A DNA stretch of 24,778 nucleotides, taken from Oppiella nova. Lineage: Eukaryota; Arthropoda; Arachnida; Sarcoptiformes; Oppiidae. A program made the translations under genes and the position numbers. Below are positions 1 to 12,300 of the stretch, in pieces; the first letter of the stretch is position 1, and every line of letters begins with the position of its first letter. The notes beneath the pieces are model-generated. The model did no database searches. It was given only the letters and a program-made list of their open reading frames with translations, and had not been told where the DNA came from. The stretch is taken from positions 1 through 24,778 of the forward strand of contig CAJPVJ010000458.1 in assembly GCA_905397405.1 (NCBI GenBank), in the 5' to 3' direction.

Positions 1-30
<30 letters not shown>
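1..30. repeat. (AG)15 microsatellite at the window edge
   Basis: A perfect dinucleotide run occupies the first 30 bases and probably continues outside the window. Confidence 0.97.
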
Positions 31-35
<5 letters not shown>

Positions 36-3000
36 AATTAAACAATTGGTCGCCGAAACAAACCCGTAATCTTCTATGGTTTATGTGTTGACAACTCAAT
101 CAAACAGTTCCTCATTTTTTATGATAAAAAGCAAATTCCTTTTATTTGATAAATAAATGTTTTGTAATTACATTTCATAAAGTGTTATTTTAAGACGTTT
201 ATCAGATTTTTAATGATTTCAAATCATGAAATCTCCAATTATTACAAAATATCACTTATTGATAATCAGAAAGTAATAATATTGCTATTTATTTAAGATA
301 TCAATAATAGTATAATAAATACAGTGTATATAATAAAGCTATTTAAGAATCAAATTATAAGCTTTTAAAAAGCAGTTGTCGTTAGACTGTGGGATATTTG
401 TTAGCATTTAAAGCCAATTATTAGATCATCTCATCATTTTTGCACACTTTTGCAAAAAATATATTTTGAATGTTAAGTTGTCATTAAACTTAATTTAAAT
501 AACAAAGCGAAACATTAAACGCACAAAAGGTCTCAATAAATGATATCTCATTTAAAAATCAATGTTTACATGTATTTACTTAAATAATCACTGATAGAAA
601 TAAAATTGAAATAATGGCTGTAATCAACGTATTGGGCAGACATCTAATGCAACCAATTATTATATTTAAGCACAAAATCTCTATTATTATACCACATCTC
701 TGTTATTATAATATTTAACTTAAATAAGAATTAAATCAAATATAAGCTAATCAAACACAGACTTATAAAGTATTATAATTTTTCAAATAAATTTAAATAC
801 AATTTAGAGTAAAAGGGAAACTGATGTCTAAATCAGGATATATGGCATGAATAGTCTTTTTGATGAATCTATTCTGGTGTATTTGCTCAGCATTATGTTA
901 ACTGTAAAATCTATTGATTACTACAACTAGATGTATAATATAATATTTATATTAAACAGAATATATTTTTGCACATTATTAAAGTTAGAAAACTCAATAG
1001 TTATAAAGTTTCTGTATCAACATTTAAATAAAATGAAAGCAAATATTGCTTACTATATTTACTGTCTTTGTAATTCTAATTATTGTTAAATTTTAGTATT
1101 AAAATAAACTTAAGATTTAGAAATTAATAAACTAAAAAATATTAATAAATTATAGGACACAACCACTTCTAGTAAATAAATGTTATTTAATATTCGACAC
1201 AATTGTTTGAAGCGTTTATTATAGCTCACATACTGTACATGTAGAAAATTGTATACATAAAAAGAAATGATTTGAAAATAATTTTATATTCTATCTATAA
1301 ATATGAGTCAATAATATAAGAATATTTTAGCGACAACTCTGTTGTCAAATACAATACTAATTCTTTCAACAAAAAAGTTTACATAATGCAAGAGAATGTC
1401 GTTTTTATCAAAGAAAATGTTTTTTTCTAAATTGTGTTTTTATCAAATGATATAATTGAATGCAATTCCCATTTTCAGTAACAAAAGTGAAAGTAGAACA
1501 TTATATAAGTTACGGTATGATTGGGAGAGGGATTGTTGGCTATGTTATGAACAGTATGTGAGTGTATGAGAGCTCCCAAACACACAACACACATGAACTG
1601 AACTTAAAAAACTATTTTTTCTTTTTCCTGATAAAAGTGTCGCTACGGTTATGGTATTGGACTACAAATGTAGTGAAAAGTTTTCCAAAACGCTAACGAA
1701 ATGGCAGCAAAAAATTGCTTGATTCGCTATATGAAAGAAAGGCAACGATTTTTGATTGTTATTTTCACTTAACTATAACTATTGTTTATGTATTGATGTA
1801 TTGGTGCCTAAGTCTAACTCCTGAGTACAGAGTCTTAAGTCGGTGTAGTTTCGACTCTAAAATTTAGTCAATCGTATCGACACTAGAATTGCATGCATTT
1901 TCTTCCCTGTTGTCAGTGTTGTTGTTGTTATTGTTGTGTTGAGCATAAAAAACACGAGAATAGCCACTGACTCGGAACCGACGGCTGACCCAATTGTGAT
2001 CTGCATGTTATTAGTGAACAATTTGATTGAAATAAACACAAAATATAAGCGCATTCAGAGTGTATAGTAAGACATGTATTATACGGTATATGTAGTCTTA
2101 AATGTATGCATTTTGAACAAACATATCAAATATAGATCTAAAGTGTTTGCAAAAGCGATGCAATCATAGCATCTATTCGTGTAAAGCATTGGTTGTGCAC
2201 ACAATGAAAGACACGAACAGATTATGAGATTTAAATCGACTCCAATTTATCCTCTCTTTCCACTCTTATGTCATTTATAGTGTAGTCAAGTGTTGTCTAC
2301 ACATTCAGGTCTGTGTTCTGATGGCTGAGCTCTATGTCAATGTATATAAGGAGTAGTATGTGAGCCGTATGTGCCTCTCTGTCCCTATCTGTTTGGCTAT
2401 GTATGTGAATGTATGCGAGTATTGAAGGGTCTGGTAGTGTTGGTACGGGTAATGATAGGGCGCTGGATTGACACTCATATGGATTGTTTGCAGCGATGCG
2501 AAGAGAATTAACAATTTTATGGACACCAAAACATGGACTCTTCGGCTACAGTATCAAAGGCATCAATATCTGTCTTAGCGCTGGTAGTCTGACTGGATAT
2601 GATGCTTGAGTTTGACTCCGCTCTCTACTCTATACTCATCACTGGAGCACTGGGAGGGTGTGTCGGCAACAGTCACTTCACGTACCAAATGTATGATTTA
2701 GCGAAATGTAGTCAATGGCGAAATGGTGTTACAGTCAGTGCTAAAAGACATTTCAGGCTTAACTTCAGCTCGGATTCGCATTTTAGAGATGACTGAATCA
2801 TATAATAGTAGGTTTGACTCGAGCTTATGCTTCCAGACTTACATTACTTCCATTAGGCATTAGTACTCTCATCCCCTTTCAGTTACAAGAATTACACTCA
2901 AAAAGGGTTTCCATATGGATGTTCACTACCACTCACTATACACATGCTTACAGTGCACTCACATATAGAGCTGTGCTCTCATTTGCCACGAATTGCAGAA

Positions 3001-3113
3001 TTGTTCAAAGAATATATACTATAGTATATGTGCTATAGAATAGAGGAATAGAGTGTCTGTTTAGCAAAGAGTGGAAAAGTATAACTGACTTATAGATAGA
3101 GTAGAAAGCGATG
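31..3113. other. AT-rich intergenic DNA downstream of Dll
   Basis: The stretch to about 1550 is extremely AT-rich with no supportable gene. From about 1850 it becomes less AT-rich, with a TTG-rich simple stretch at about 1908-1940. The short frames at 1857-2054, 2332-2529, 2599-2796 and 2814-3038 show no domain or coding signature. Confidence 0.7.
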
Positions 3114-3168
3114 CTCTCATTGAAGCCCTCCTGCACTCCAATAAACATATTGATGAGAGACCAGCAGA
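3114..3168 (+). repeat. Left arm of 55-bp perfect inverted repeat
   Basis: This is the exact reverse complement of 3327-3381. It contains a unique core (for example CCCTCCTGCACTCC), so it is not just simple sequence. The arm is followed inward by GAGACA repeats and then a long (GA)n tract. Confidence 0.95.
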
Positions 3169-3196
3169 GAGACAGAGACAGAGACAGCCAGAGAGC

Positions 3197-3234
<38 letters not shown>

Positions 3235-3373
3235 ACTGGTAGCATAGCTTATTGATAAAGAATAGAAAAATTCAAGGAAACGATGACAGCGTAGAGGAAA
3301 TGTATGTTTATCCTTGACATTCAAAATCTGCTGGTCTCTCATCAATATGTTTATTGGAGTGCAGGAGGGCTTC

Positions 3374-3409
<36 letters not shown>

Positions 3410-3453
3410 TAAGAGAGAGAGGGAGAGAGAGAGGTAGGAGAGAGGCATGAGCT
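3169..3453. repeat. GA-rich microsatellite cluster
   Basis: This contains GAGACA repeats (about 3168-3186), a pure (GA)n run at 3199-3233, another at 3377-3406, and imperfect GA to about 3453. They interleave with the 55-bp inverted repeat. The minus-strand frame across it is only Leu-Ser repeats. Confidence 0.95.
3327..3381 (-). repeat. Right arm of 55-bp perfect inverted repeat
   Basis: This is the exact reverse complement of 3114-3168, with a 158-bp spacer. The arm runs outward into another (GA)n tract starting at 3377. The foldback looks like a small-scale inverted duplication associated with GA microsatellites. Confidence 0.95.
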
Positions 3454-6400
3454 CCGGCAACACACAAACAAACAGCGCCGAAATGAAGCAAAGGAGCTGA
3501 GCTTCACTTTATATCAGAGACCCATAATTTGGACCGAAGACGGCGTCTATAGTTTTTTACGCGTTTATGCTGCAAATGCATGCCTTTCCCCGTTTCTATA
3601 GCTGTCTTCCCCCACATATTCGCTTCTGTCTTTGGCTCGTATTGTGATGTGATGTGAGTGTGGGGTCAGTGAGGCGCCGAACCGGTAAGAATGGGCCATA
3701 ATTATTACGTTTGTACTTTCTCTCGGGCTCTAAATGTGAACTGCATGTGAAGTACACCTCGGCTTCAATTCGCAAACTTTATCATCAAAAACCAAATGCT
3801 CTCCAACAACTAAACCCAATATCATTGCTATTAATAATAATGCCTCAGACGATCACTTATAACCAAACATTCAGTTCTTGTTTTTTGGTGCAATTTTCGC
3901 TAAAACAGTGCAAAGCCTCCAAAAATTCCATCGATAAGTCTCGATCACATCATTTGGCTTTTGAGACAAATTTAAATTAATCTAATTTTTAAGAAAATTA
4001 TCAATTTTATAAGTTTTGGTATCCACGAATGCATATTTGTATTAACAGTTTCTCAAATTCCCTACTATTCTTAAAATATTCAACATCTGTTTATCTAATT
4101 AATTAATTTTTCATTTAAATAACAAACGGAATAGAAATGTAGAATTAGTTTAGTTTCAGTGCTTATTATATGTCTTTTAATTATAATAATTAAATTGAAT
4201 TTTCCAATCAAAGATGAATCAAAATTGATTTGCAAACTCATTAATACAATGTATTTGGTTTAATTCCAATTGCATTCAATAGGTTTTCATTTAAATCTTA
4301 TTCTCAAACATATTCACAGTATATGATATACTATATAGAGATAATATATATGTTATTTAAATGAAAAACATGAATATCTGATCTAAGATTTCAAAACTTT
4401 CAAATGATTAATGATTGAATAATCCATCAAAACCTAAAACATTTATTTTAAACATTGCTTTTATCAAATCGTTTTATCGATTTTTTCCAAAAGAGATAAA
4501 TTATATATTTTATGCAAATTTCAATACTATATTACATTGAATAAGAGATTCTGAATAACTGGTATGACAAATATATCTTATGGATTTAATTTTATACAAA
4601 ATTTTCCCTTTTATTACTCTAATACATTTAGCTATATGTTTGTCATTGGTAAAATGAAAAATCTTTATAATTATGTTCAAATAAATTGTAAACTAAAGAT
4701 CATGTGAAAATATTTTATTAGTTATTTTCGTTGTTAGGATTTAGTACAACAATTTACAAATTCAGAATAAATTAATAATTATTTTAATATATGATAAAAA
4801 GTTTTACAATTAAATAGAAACAAGACTTAAGCGGTGAATGAGATGAATGCTGTGAAAGAAGTGATCATTTTAGACATAAGTCATAGATATGTATTGATAT
4901 GTTATGTGGAGTTCAGGTACTGTAAGTGTCTAGCATTGGATTGTATGTTCATCTGGAGTGTTATGAATCTGATGATACAGAATATGTAAAAACCAGTGAA
5001 TGTAAACATATTCTGCATATGAGATAATGCATATAAATTAGAAATTGCATTATTAACGAAGTAGTCATATGTATGCATAGTATGGTTGAGCTCTTTAACG
5101 CCTCTGCATGGCACGAACCTTTGCAGTTCATAATTGATAAAACGTTATATTAATGCCTATTTTTCGTGCAAAGGACTCAGTCGAGAGAGAGTTATTCAAT
5201 TATAATAACCGTTGTTTTCGTCACGAAAAACTTTATTTGAAACAATATACCCAATGTTTTATACGAGCAATACCACTCCGCAGCGACGTTAACGTACCTG
5301 AGCCTTAGTAAATTAATCGTGGTCCCCAGTGAGACATTAGTGCGCCGGCATTAGACCATATTATGCACATATCATACCATAAGCTACACGTGCGGCACAA
5401 CACTGTACAGCACTGTACGGATCACTCTTTTTTATGGCTATCACTGCTCTGCTCTCCGCGACTAAAAAAATCCTCAAATGAATGAATGAATAAATGAATG
5501 ATTTTTCTATTTTCTATTTCAGCCCACAATTGAGACATGTTTTGAACAAATCTTTTCAATATCGCTGTGCAAGCGCTTGTGTTTAAGCTTAAAGCCCTAC
5601 ACTTTAGCTGATATGTGATGTGCGATGCGGTCCATACATGCCGTGTATATGCATTGACGGAACCCCAGAGTGTCCGGACCCACCCATTCCATGCGCTCGA
5701 CCAACGTTTAAGGCCAGCAAAAGTCAATATCACATCGTATGGCACTCATAGCACTGCACGCGCCCTGTTTTGGCCATTATTTGAAAGCCTCTCTAAACAT
5801 ATTTCTGTAAAACCTTTTGAAAAATACTTTTTCCGCAGAAAGAAAGAAAGCAAACTAAACAATGGACTGTATTATTGATTGCAAACAAAAATATTAGTTT
5901 TTGTGAATAAGAGAGTGAAATGAGACAAATGAGAGGGTTTTAGGCGAACGATTAGAGCCGTGAAAGAGCTCTCAAAAGCATTCCATGAAATGACTTAAGA
6001 ATCAAATACTCACTCCTTGTCTGAGTTGTCCAGCAATGAGATGACAATCATTTGAATGGAGAGTAGAAACGCTGTAAATGTGGACCATTTGTTGGGATGA
6101 GTCGCTGGTATCGATGTATTGACGCTCAGCTCTTCTCACACAACAACCCAATGATAAACTGAATTGAAGAGCATTTCGTTGATCGGGACTCTTATTACTA
6201 GATATACCTGATGTGCGAGTTGTGGGCAACGCATACATCAGTGTTAACCGCTTGCACTGTTTGACTCAAACCAAATAACAGGTCCTTTCATATCAATATA
6301 TAAGACCTTCTCTTTGAAATAATTAACATAATTTCACTCATTTTCAGAGCAATTCCATACAATATAACTACAAATTAAAGAAACTATAATATTAAGGCAC

Positions 6401-7710
6401 TATTATTATAGACACAACACTAGAATTATACGAATTATACAACAATTCTCTACTCTATTCTGAATCAGTGATGAGCAGGTTCTGCATGCTTTTCATGCCC
6501 TACACTCACGCCTGCCGTCCATACATCCATACAGTCGATCACACCATCGTTTCACTGATCATTTCGGTTCAACACAATTATCCTTAACACTAATGTCTAC
6601 CTGTATTACAGTTACATAATTATTATAACTTTCTATTCATAATTTGAGTTAATTATGACTTTTTAAAGATGTTTTTCAACAAAAGTTAATAAACCTCAAC
6701 ACAAAGAGAGTCTATGAATCACTTGTATTATGAAAAGAATCCTAATTTGTCCGATAATGTTCAAGTTAGTTTTTATTTTATTAGGACTTTAAACTATGCA
6801 AAAATTTAAGCTTTAAATTTGTTACATAAAATAATTTCATCAAAAATATAATATTTTTCTTTATATGACTTTTAGTCTCTAAACCAGAAAATATATTATT
6901 TTTACTATTTTTCATTAAAGCTGTTCATAAGATTAGATTATTATAAATTGGGTTATTCTCTATAAAGTATTGATTAAAATATATTTATTATATTATATTT
7001 GTAGATATTAAATAAAAAATATAAAAAACTAATTTATAAAAAGTCATAATGTTTTACAACAATTTCCTGATTTGAGTTTAAGTAGATATTACCGTAATTC
7101 TAAATTCCTATAAATTAACTTTGTAAATTTCACTAGTAATTTGATGTTAAAATATTAATAATAAATTTAAAATTTAGACACAACACAATTTATTAACTAA
7201 ATTTTGTTGAAATTTCTTATAGACCACAAGGAATAAAATACATGCTATTTCTAATTGTGAATTTATAATACTCAAAATATTGTACCTTACTGGTATATAA
7301 AAATTGAAATTATAGTACTGTTTTTCTCTACACAATTGAATTGTAACGGATGTATTTTACTATTTAAATTGTTAACTATTCTTGGAATAAGTCAAGTTTT
7401 AACTTTTATAAGTCATCCTTAAAGATATACTAATCACTCGTTTAATTTAAAATAATGTATTTTTATTACTTTGGTTAAGATTTTGTCCATCATTTTCAAA
7501 TAAAATAGTTGTCTTAAATATAGATATAGCCGTCATAACTAATGTACACATTACGCCTATTAAGCCATATAGAACCACAGAATGGACATTTCATTATATT
7601 TATACATTAAATAAGTTATATTAGATGGTATTTGTAATTATAATCCATTTGTAACTATGACATGCACTATAAATAATGAAAAATAATAAATACTTTGATT
7701 TCAAAACTTC
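3454..7710. other. Intergenic DNA, no recognisable gene
   Basis: Mostly AT-rich. Slightly GC-richer islands lie at about 3530-3700 (with GGCGCCGAACCGG and a TAATTATTA homeodomain-type core), 5270-5420 and 5600-5760. An AATG-type short tandem run lies at 5476-5501. Overlapping frames at 5422-5745 (minus) and 5615-5878 (plus) are mutual shadows without known domains. Confidence 0.65.
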
Positions 7711-7762
7711 TTTATTTATTGAGTGAATGATAATATTTTGAATGAACACGAATTAATTTATT
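7711..7762 (-). terminator. Dll: Candidate poly(A) signals of Dll
   Basis: Minus-strand AATAAA occurs at 7757-7762 and twice, overlapping, at 7711-7716 and 7715-7720, about 380-430 nt past the stop codon. These are canonical hexamers in a plausible place and would produce a 3' UTR near 0.4 kb. In such AT-rich DNA, AATAAA also occurs by chance, so transcript ends are needed to decide. Confidence 0.45.
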
Positions 7763-7844
7763 ATTATTAATATTATTATTATATACAGAGATTTGTTTTA
7801 TACAAAAGGATATTCAGTTCAAAAGACAATTTATAACTAAATGT

Positions 7845-8030
7845 TTGAGGGCTCGCACTCGGAGTACAGGCGCCAGTGGTATCAGTGCTATTGAATAGAG
7901 CTTTGGTTAGTACTGAGTGGCAGACCTGTCGGAACTGTAGCCTTAACTGCTTCCTTCCCGGCCTGGCCTCACATGTGATGTTTTGCTCGCTATGTATGGT
8001 CCGGGAGGTTGTGAACAGTCATTTGAATGA
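7845..8030. other. GC-richer block within or just past the Dll 3' UTR
   Basis: Between AT-rich flanks, this stretch has clearly higher GC (for example GGCGCCAGTGG and CCCGGCCTGGCC). It holds no acceptable coding frame in continuity with Dll. It may be a conserved 3' UTR element or a downstream regulatory block. I can only see the composition change. Confidence 0.4.
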
Positions 8031-8139
8031 AGTATAGAATTCAATAGAATATAATCAAGTAATTCAACGCTTGAATCACAGATCAGATCAATATATTTAA
8101 TAATAGTTTTCAATTTATGAGATATTGGCCAGCATTTGG
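7943..8139 (-). other. Dll: Dll 3' UTR, proximal part
   Basis: This is sequence immediately 3' of the stop codon. An ATTAAA variant poly(A) hexamer occurs on the minus strand at 8096-8101, only about 40 nt past the stop, and would give a very short 3' UTR. The overlapping 82-codon minus-strand frame starting at 8191 begins inside exon 3 in another frame and has no recognisable domain, so I treat it as a shadow. Confidence 0.5.
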
Positions 8140-8580
8140 TTATGTAAGCAATTGCTGGTTCATAGAGGGGTCGTGTTGATGGTGATACCACGAGTACTGA
8201 GGCATATAACTGTTACTCATCGCCGCCGCCTTGGCTGAACCCATATCCCAGGCCGTGATGGGCGGACTCATAGCCGGCGGACTCACTGCTGTGGCGATCG
8301 ACGAGTTACTGCCCGGTACTGACGTGCCTCCCGGGCCCACCGGCAGCAGTGGCGGCGGACCAACGCTTGGCGGCGAATGAGTTTCCGGCGTCTCGGGAGG
8401 TGTTTGAGGTGTCGAGGCGGCTGTTGGCGGTCCTAATGAATTGGCCGAAGTTCCCGATGAGTTACCGGGACCGCCCTGAGAGTTGCCGCTCTGGCCTCCG
8501 GGAGGGCCCGAACCTCCCGACTGCTGAGCCTTCAACATCTTCTTGTATTTACTCCGTCTGTTCTGAAACCAGATCTTCAC
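8140..8580 (-). CDS. Dll: Dll coding exon 3 (recognition helix and C-terminal domain)
   Basis: The acceptor is ggtattttag|GTG, so the exon begins with Val45 of the homeodomain and continues [15 protein letters not shown], the recognition helix with Q50 and N51. A low-complexity Gly/Ser/Pro/Thr linker follows ([34 protein letters not shown]). The more conserved-looking tail has TAWDM and [12 protein letters not shown] and ends NQQLLT with TAA at 8140-8142. This exon is much GC-richer than the introns and is the strongest coding-composition signal in the window. The tail stops at LLT rather than in a TVWPAV-like end as I recall for Drosophila Dll. Confidence 0.97.
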   Translation of the reverse strand: MKIWFQNRRSKYKKMLKAQQSGGSGPPGGQSGNSQGGPGNSSGTSANSLGPPTAASTPQTPPETPETHSPPSVGPPPLLPVGPGGTSVPGSNSSIATAVSPPAMSPPITAWDMGSAKAAAMSNSYMPQYSWYHHQHDPSMNQQLLT

Positions 8581-9330
8581 CTAAAATACCGAAACAAATA
8601 TATTTTTCGTTAGATTTCTAATTCACTATTTATAAAACTTTCGACTGAATAATAAACGAAAATAATATAAAACTATAACTTTTCTAACCATAAAACCCAA
8701 AACAATGAATAATTTGCTATTGAATGAGTTTTTTGTTTTTATTTGATTTTCAAATGAAAGGCCGTTTTGATAATAAAGGCTCAAACAATAAGAGTCAAAG
8801 CAATGAAATATAAAATAAAAGGAAAATTTAATTTCCATGAAAAGTTCTTTGAATATTTGATAAGTTATTTGTAGTAAAATTACTGAATTAACGTGAGTGT
8901 AAAATATTATACCTTTTTATTATATAAGTTATGTGCAAATTTTCCGCTTGTAAAAATAGTATTATTGACTTTTTTGTGTTAATTAAGTCTTACATTTTTA
9001 CAAATAGTTTAAACACATATTAAAGCATCAATAAATTTAAAATAAGATACGCTTATAATTAAATGAAACCTGTGTTCATTGGGACTCATAATGAAACAAA
9101 TCGAATATTTATCTTAATTATGAAACTTTTCTCATATTAATGATTAAATTAATACATTGTAAGTGAGTATTAATTGTTTAAATACAGAGCGTTTAGTATA
9201 TTATATAAAAAAGAACAATTAAACAAAAATTGTATTATATATTATATATAACTTATTAATGAACATAATATGATAATAATTCTTCTTTTGAAATGTTTTG
9301 AAGCTTTGCTAATATTTATGAAGTGCTACA

Positions 9331-9368
<38 letters not shown>

Positions 9369-12300
9369 ACTCACTCACTTTCCTAGTATATGTGGTGCGC
9401 CTAAACTTCACTCCACTCTAAGCCAAAGGCAATTAGCAGTGAAAGGGAAGATAAAATCAAAGCATCTATTTGTTGACAAATTATTCTCTCAATTGTTATT
9501 TAAATTTTTCTTCAATTCTCTCAATTTGTATTATTTTAGTGTAACTTTTGTTACATATTATGATGAATATACATATAGAAGAATATATTTGTTCAAAATT
9601 GGAAACATATTTAACCAAAAAAAGTGAAACCGGTATCAGACAGGATGGCCTTATAGCCTGAGCCAAGAGCATACATACATTTGTGTATATATTCTATAGA
9701 GATATTGTGTGTAAACCAAGGAAAACATGCTCCAAAATGGGAGGAAACCTGAATCTTATTTTTTTTACATCGAATAGTAATGATAATGACTCGGATGGCG
9801 GTGATGATGATGGCGTCTAAGAGAATAGAGCCAAAGGCTATAACAGCTAACAGCACAAGAATACAAGAACACCACTAACTGAGAAAACATTAGAGAGAGA
9901 GAGAGAGAGAGAGAGAGAATGTGTAGCACTTCATAAATATTAGCAAAGCTTCAAAACATTTCAAAAGAAGAATTATTATCATATTATGTTCATTAATAAG
10001 TTATATATATGATTCCGAGTCCATGCAATTGCAGCGACGCCTCACCATAACGAGCATATTTTGTAACCCATATAACAAAGTTTATTTCAAAAAGCACTGC
10101 TTTTGTTGCCAATAATATTAACTTATAGAGAGAGAGAACGAGAGAGAGAGAGAGAGAATGGGAGAACACAAGGCTGTTAATGTCTTTTTTGCAGCTCTTA
10201 ATGTACTTTACGACCTTCGGCAGACTCAGGCATATTAGGCATATTCAGGTATATTTGATCCGACACTCACTACTAATACTCTGGTGGACTAATCGACTAA
10301 ATCTATACATATTACACACAATTACGGCAATAATTTAGTATGAATACCGGTATAATAAGATAGCGATATTGAATGTCCACAAACACAGTGCCATTATTGG
10401 AGCACTGGTTAATAGGGCATAACGAATGGTAATATAAGGCAATATACAGATACGATTGAGTATATGGTATACGGTTTGCGCACAATAAGGCTATAGAGAC
10501 AGTGTATAAGTCGCCATCAAATGACAACTTCCTCTTGGTTTGTGCTAAAAGTGTGGAAAATCCAGAACTCTTATGCTGTTATGGCAAACGGCGCTCAACT
10601 AACTCATGAAAAAATGAAAGTTTTCTCAACGAAATAATTTCTTAGTATTTTTCAATTTAGTTGAGAACTCATGGCATAAAAGTTTGGCTCTCAATGTATT
10701 TTCTCAAACAAAAAACAATTTCTCCTCCTTTGACACTAACAATATAACAATAGTATTCACTGTAAGAATAGAGACTCTCTTCTAAGCGGCAAAAAAGATT
10801 ATTTATAAAACTTTTTTCTCATTTTAATACTTAGTTTGGTATAGACCTCAAGGACAGAGAGTTTGATCTTGAGTTTGGATTTTTACAATTAAATATTTTT
10901 GATTTTATTCCTCATTCACAGCACACGCTAAACACATTAAAGGATAGAAGAAATCTTTTTTCAATAATATGAATGCAAAACAAAGATTAGCATTCATTCG
11001 GGTGCTTACGTATAGCATGCAAATAGGCATTACTTGCCATAACTCATACAAAATATCATACGAATTGAGTCTCACTTTGTCTCTAAGTATCACTTTTTAC
11101 TCGTATGTAAAATGCTATGAATTCGGGGCGTCAACAGAGCCTCGCAGATGACATTTCCCTTGCATTAGCCTCTCGTGAATCCGTTTGATTCAAATAGAAA
11201 TATACAAAACATACGCTTCTCTACTAACACAGTATAACTCGTATACAGTAGTGTGTGTCCAATGAATTAATCTATAATAGTAGAAATTGTGGCAAAATTT
11301 GTCGCAACTGTTCCCACTCTATACAGTAGTTTCAAGTATTTTCACTAAAAATTGCTTCATATTCAGTGTACTATCGGTTTCCAATAAAATTCGAGAAAAC
11401 ATTTGAATGCATAAACCAATGAGAATATGGATTGCATTGAACACAACACTGTATACAACAAACAGTGGGAAACTAAACATATTTTTTGTGCTCCTGTAGA
11501 TCAACTCAAATACAAGAAATACATTTTTTGAGTGAAGTATGCATTGGTTTTATGATACAAATACTGTCAGAACATAACATGAAATGCATTTCCATTGCTA
11601 GAGCTATGATCGACATAAATGGCATGAATTCAGTCCACACTCTCCCTATGCTTTATGTAAATGTTTTTCTGTACAAAATGTTTATGTTTTATATATTTGT
11701 TAAACTTGTGTTATGTTTGGAAGAGTTTGCGTGAGTTATGATACGATTTGAATATATAATTAAAGCACATATTTGTTGTAATTAAAGAACAAATTAAAAC
11801 AATAACTTAGTGTTGCTATTGATTAAATAAATCATAACATTTCCTAATTAATAAATAATTTCTTTTATTCACTTTTACTGAATAACATTTCTTGAATTCC
11901 TATTTCATTGAGAAACTATATTAAATGCATTTGTAATAAAACATCTTATGAAAGTGGCCTGTATGAATGATTAGAATTTGCAAATCTAATACTTAATATT
12001 GAGTACTCTGTAAAAAGTGAAAGGCATGGGAATGGGATGTAAAGTATTAGAGAATTGAATTAAATTGAATTGAAAAGAAAGGTAAATATAATGTAATGTA
12101 TAGCTCAATATAAGGCTCAATGTATGGCTCAACGCATAGCTGAGGTGATGAGAGTCTGGAGTCCTGAGTGTTTGGTGGGGTAGGAAAGCCTCAAATATTA
12201 ATCAGGTTGTTATGTGTTTATGAAAATAATTATTTTATCACATCTAAAATAAGTGGCGCTTTTTTAATAATAGCGGAGCAATTAATGGGATAAAGCCTTT

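Noticed and set aside
3061-3507. 148-codon minus-strand open frame
   Set aside because: It is the translation of GA microsatellites into Leu-Ser repeats and lacks coding composition outside them.
5422-5878. Overlapping minus and plus frames that might be a transposase remnant
   Set aside because: No catalytic motif, terminal repeats or recognisable domain; the frames shadow each other.
7943-8191. 82-codon minus-strand frame past the Dll stop
   Set aside because: It starts inside Dll exon 3 in another frame and runs through the 3' UTR. No domain.
9243-10009. A MITE or foldback transposon
   Set aside because: No flanking target-site duplication or terminal signature seen, and the arms end in microsatellite. 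Inverted duplication is the simpler reading.
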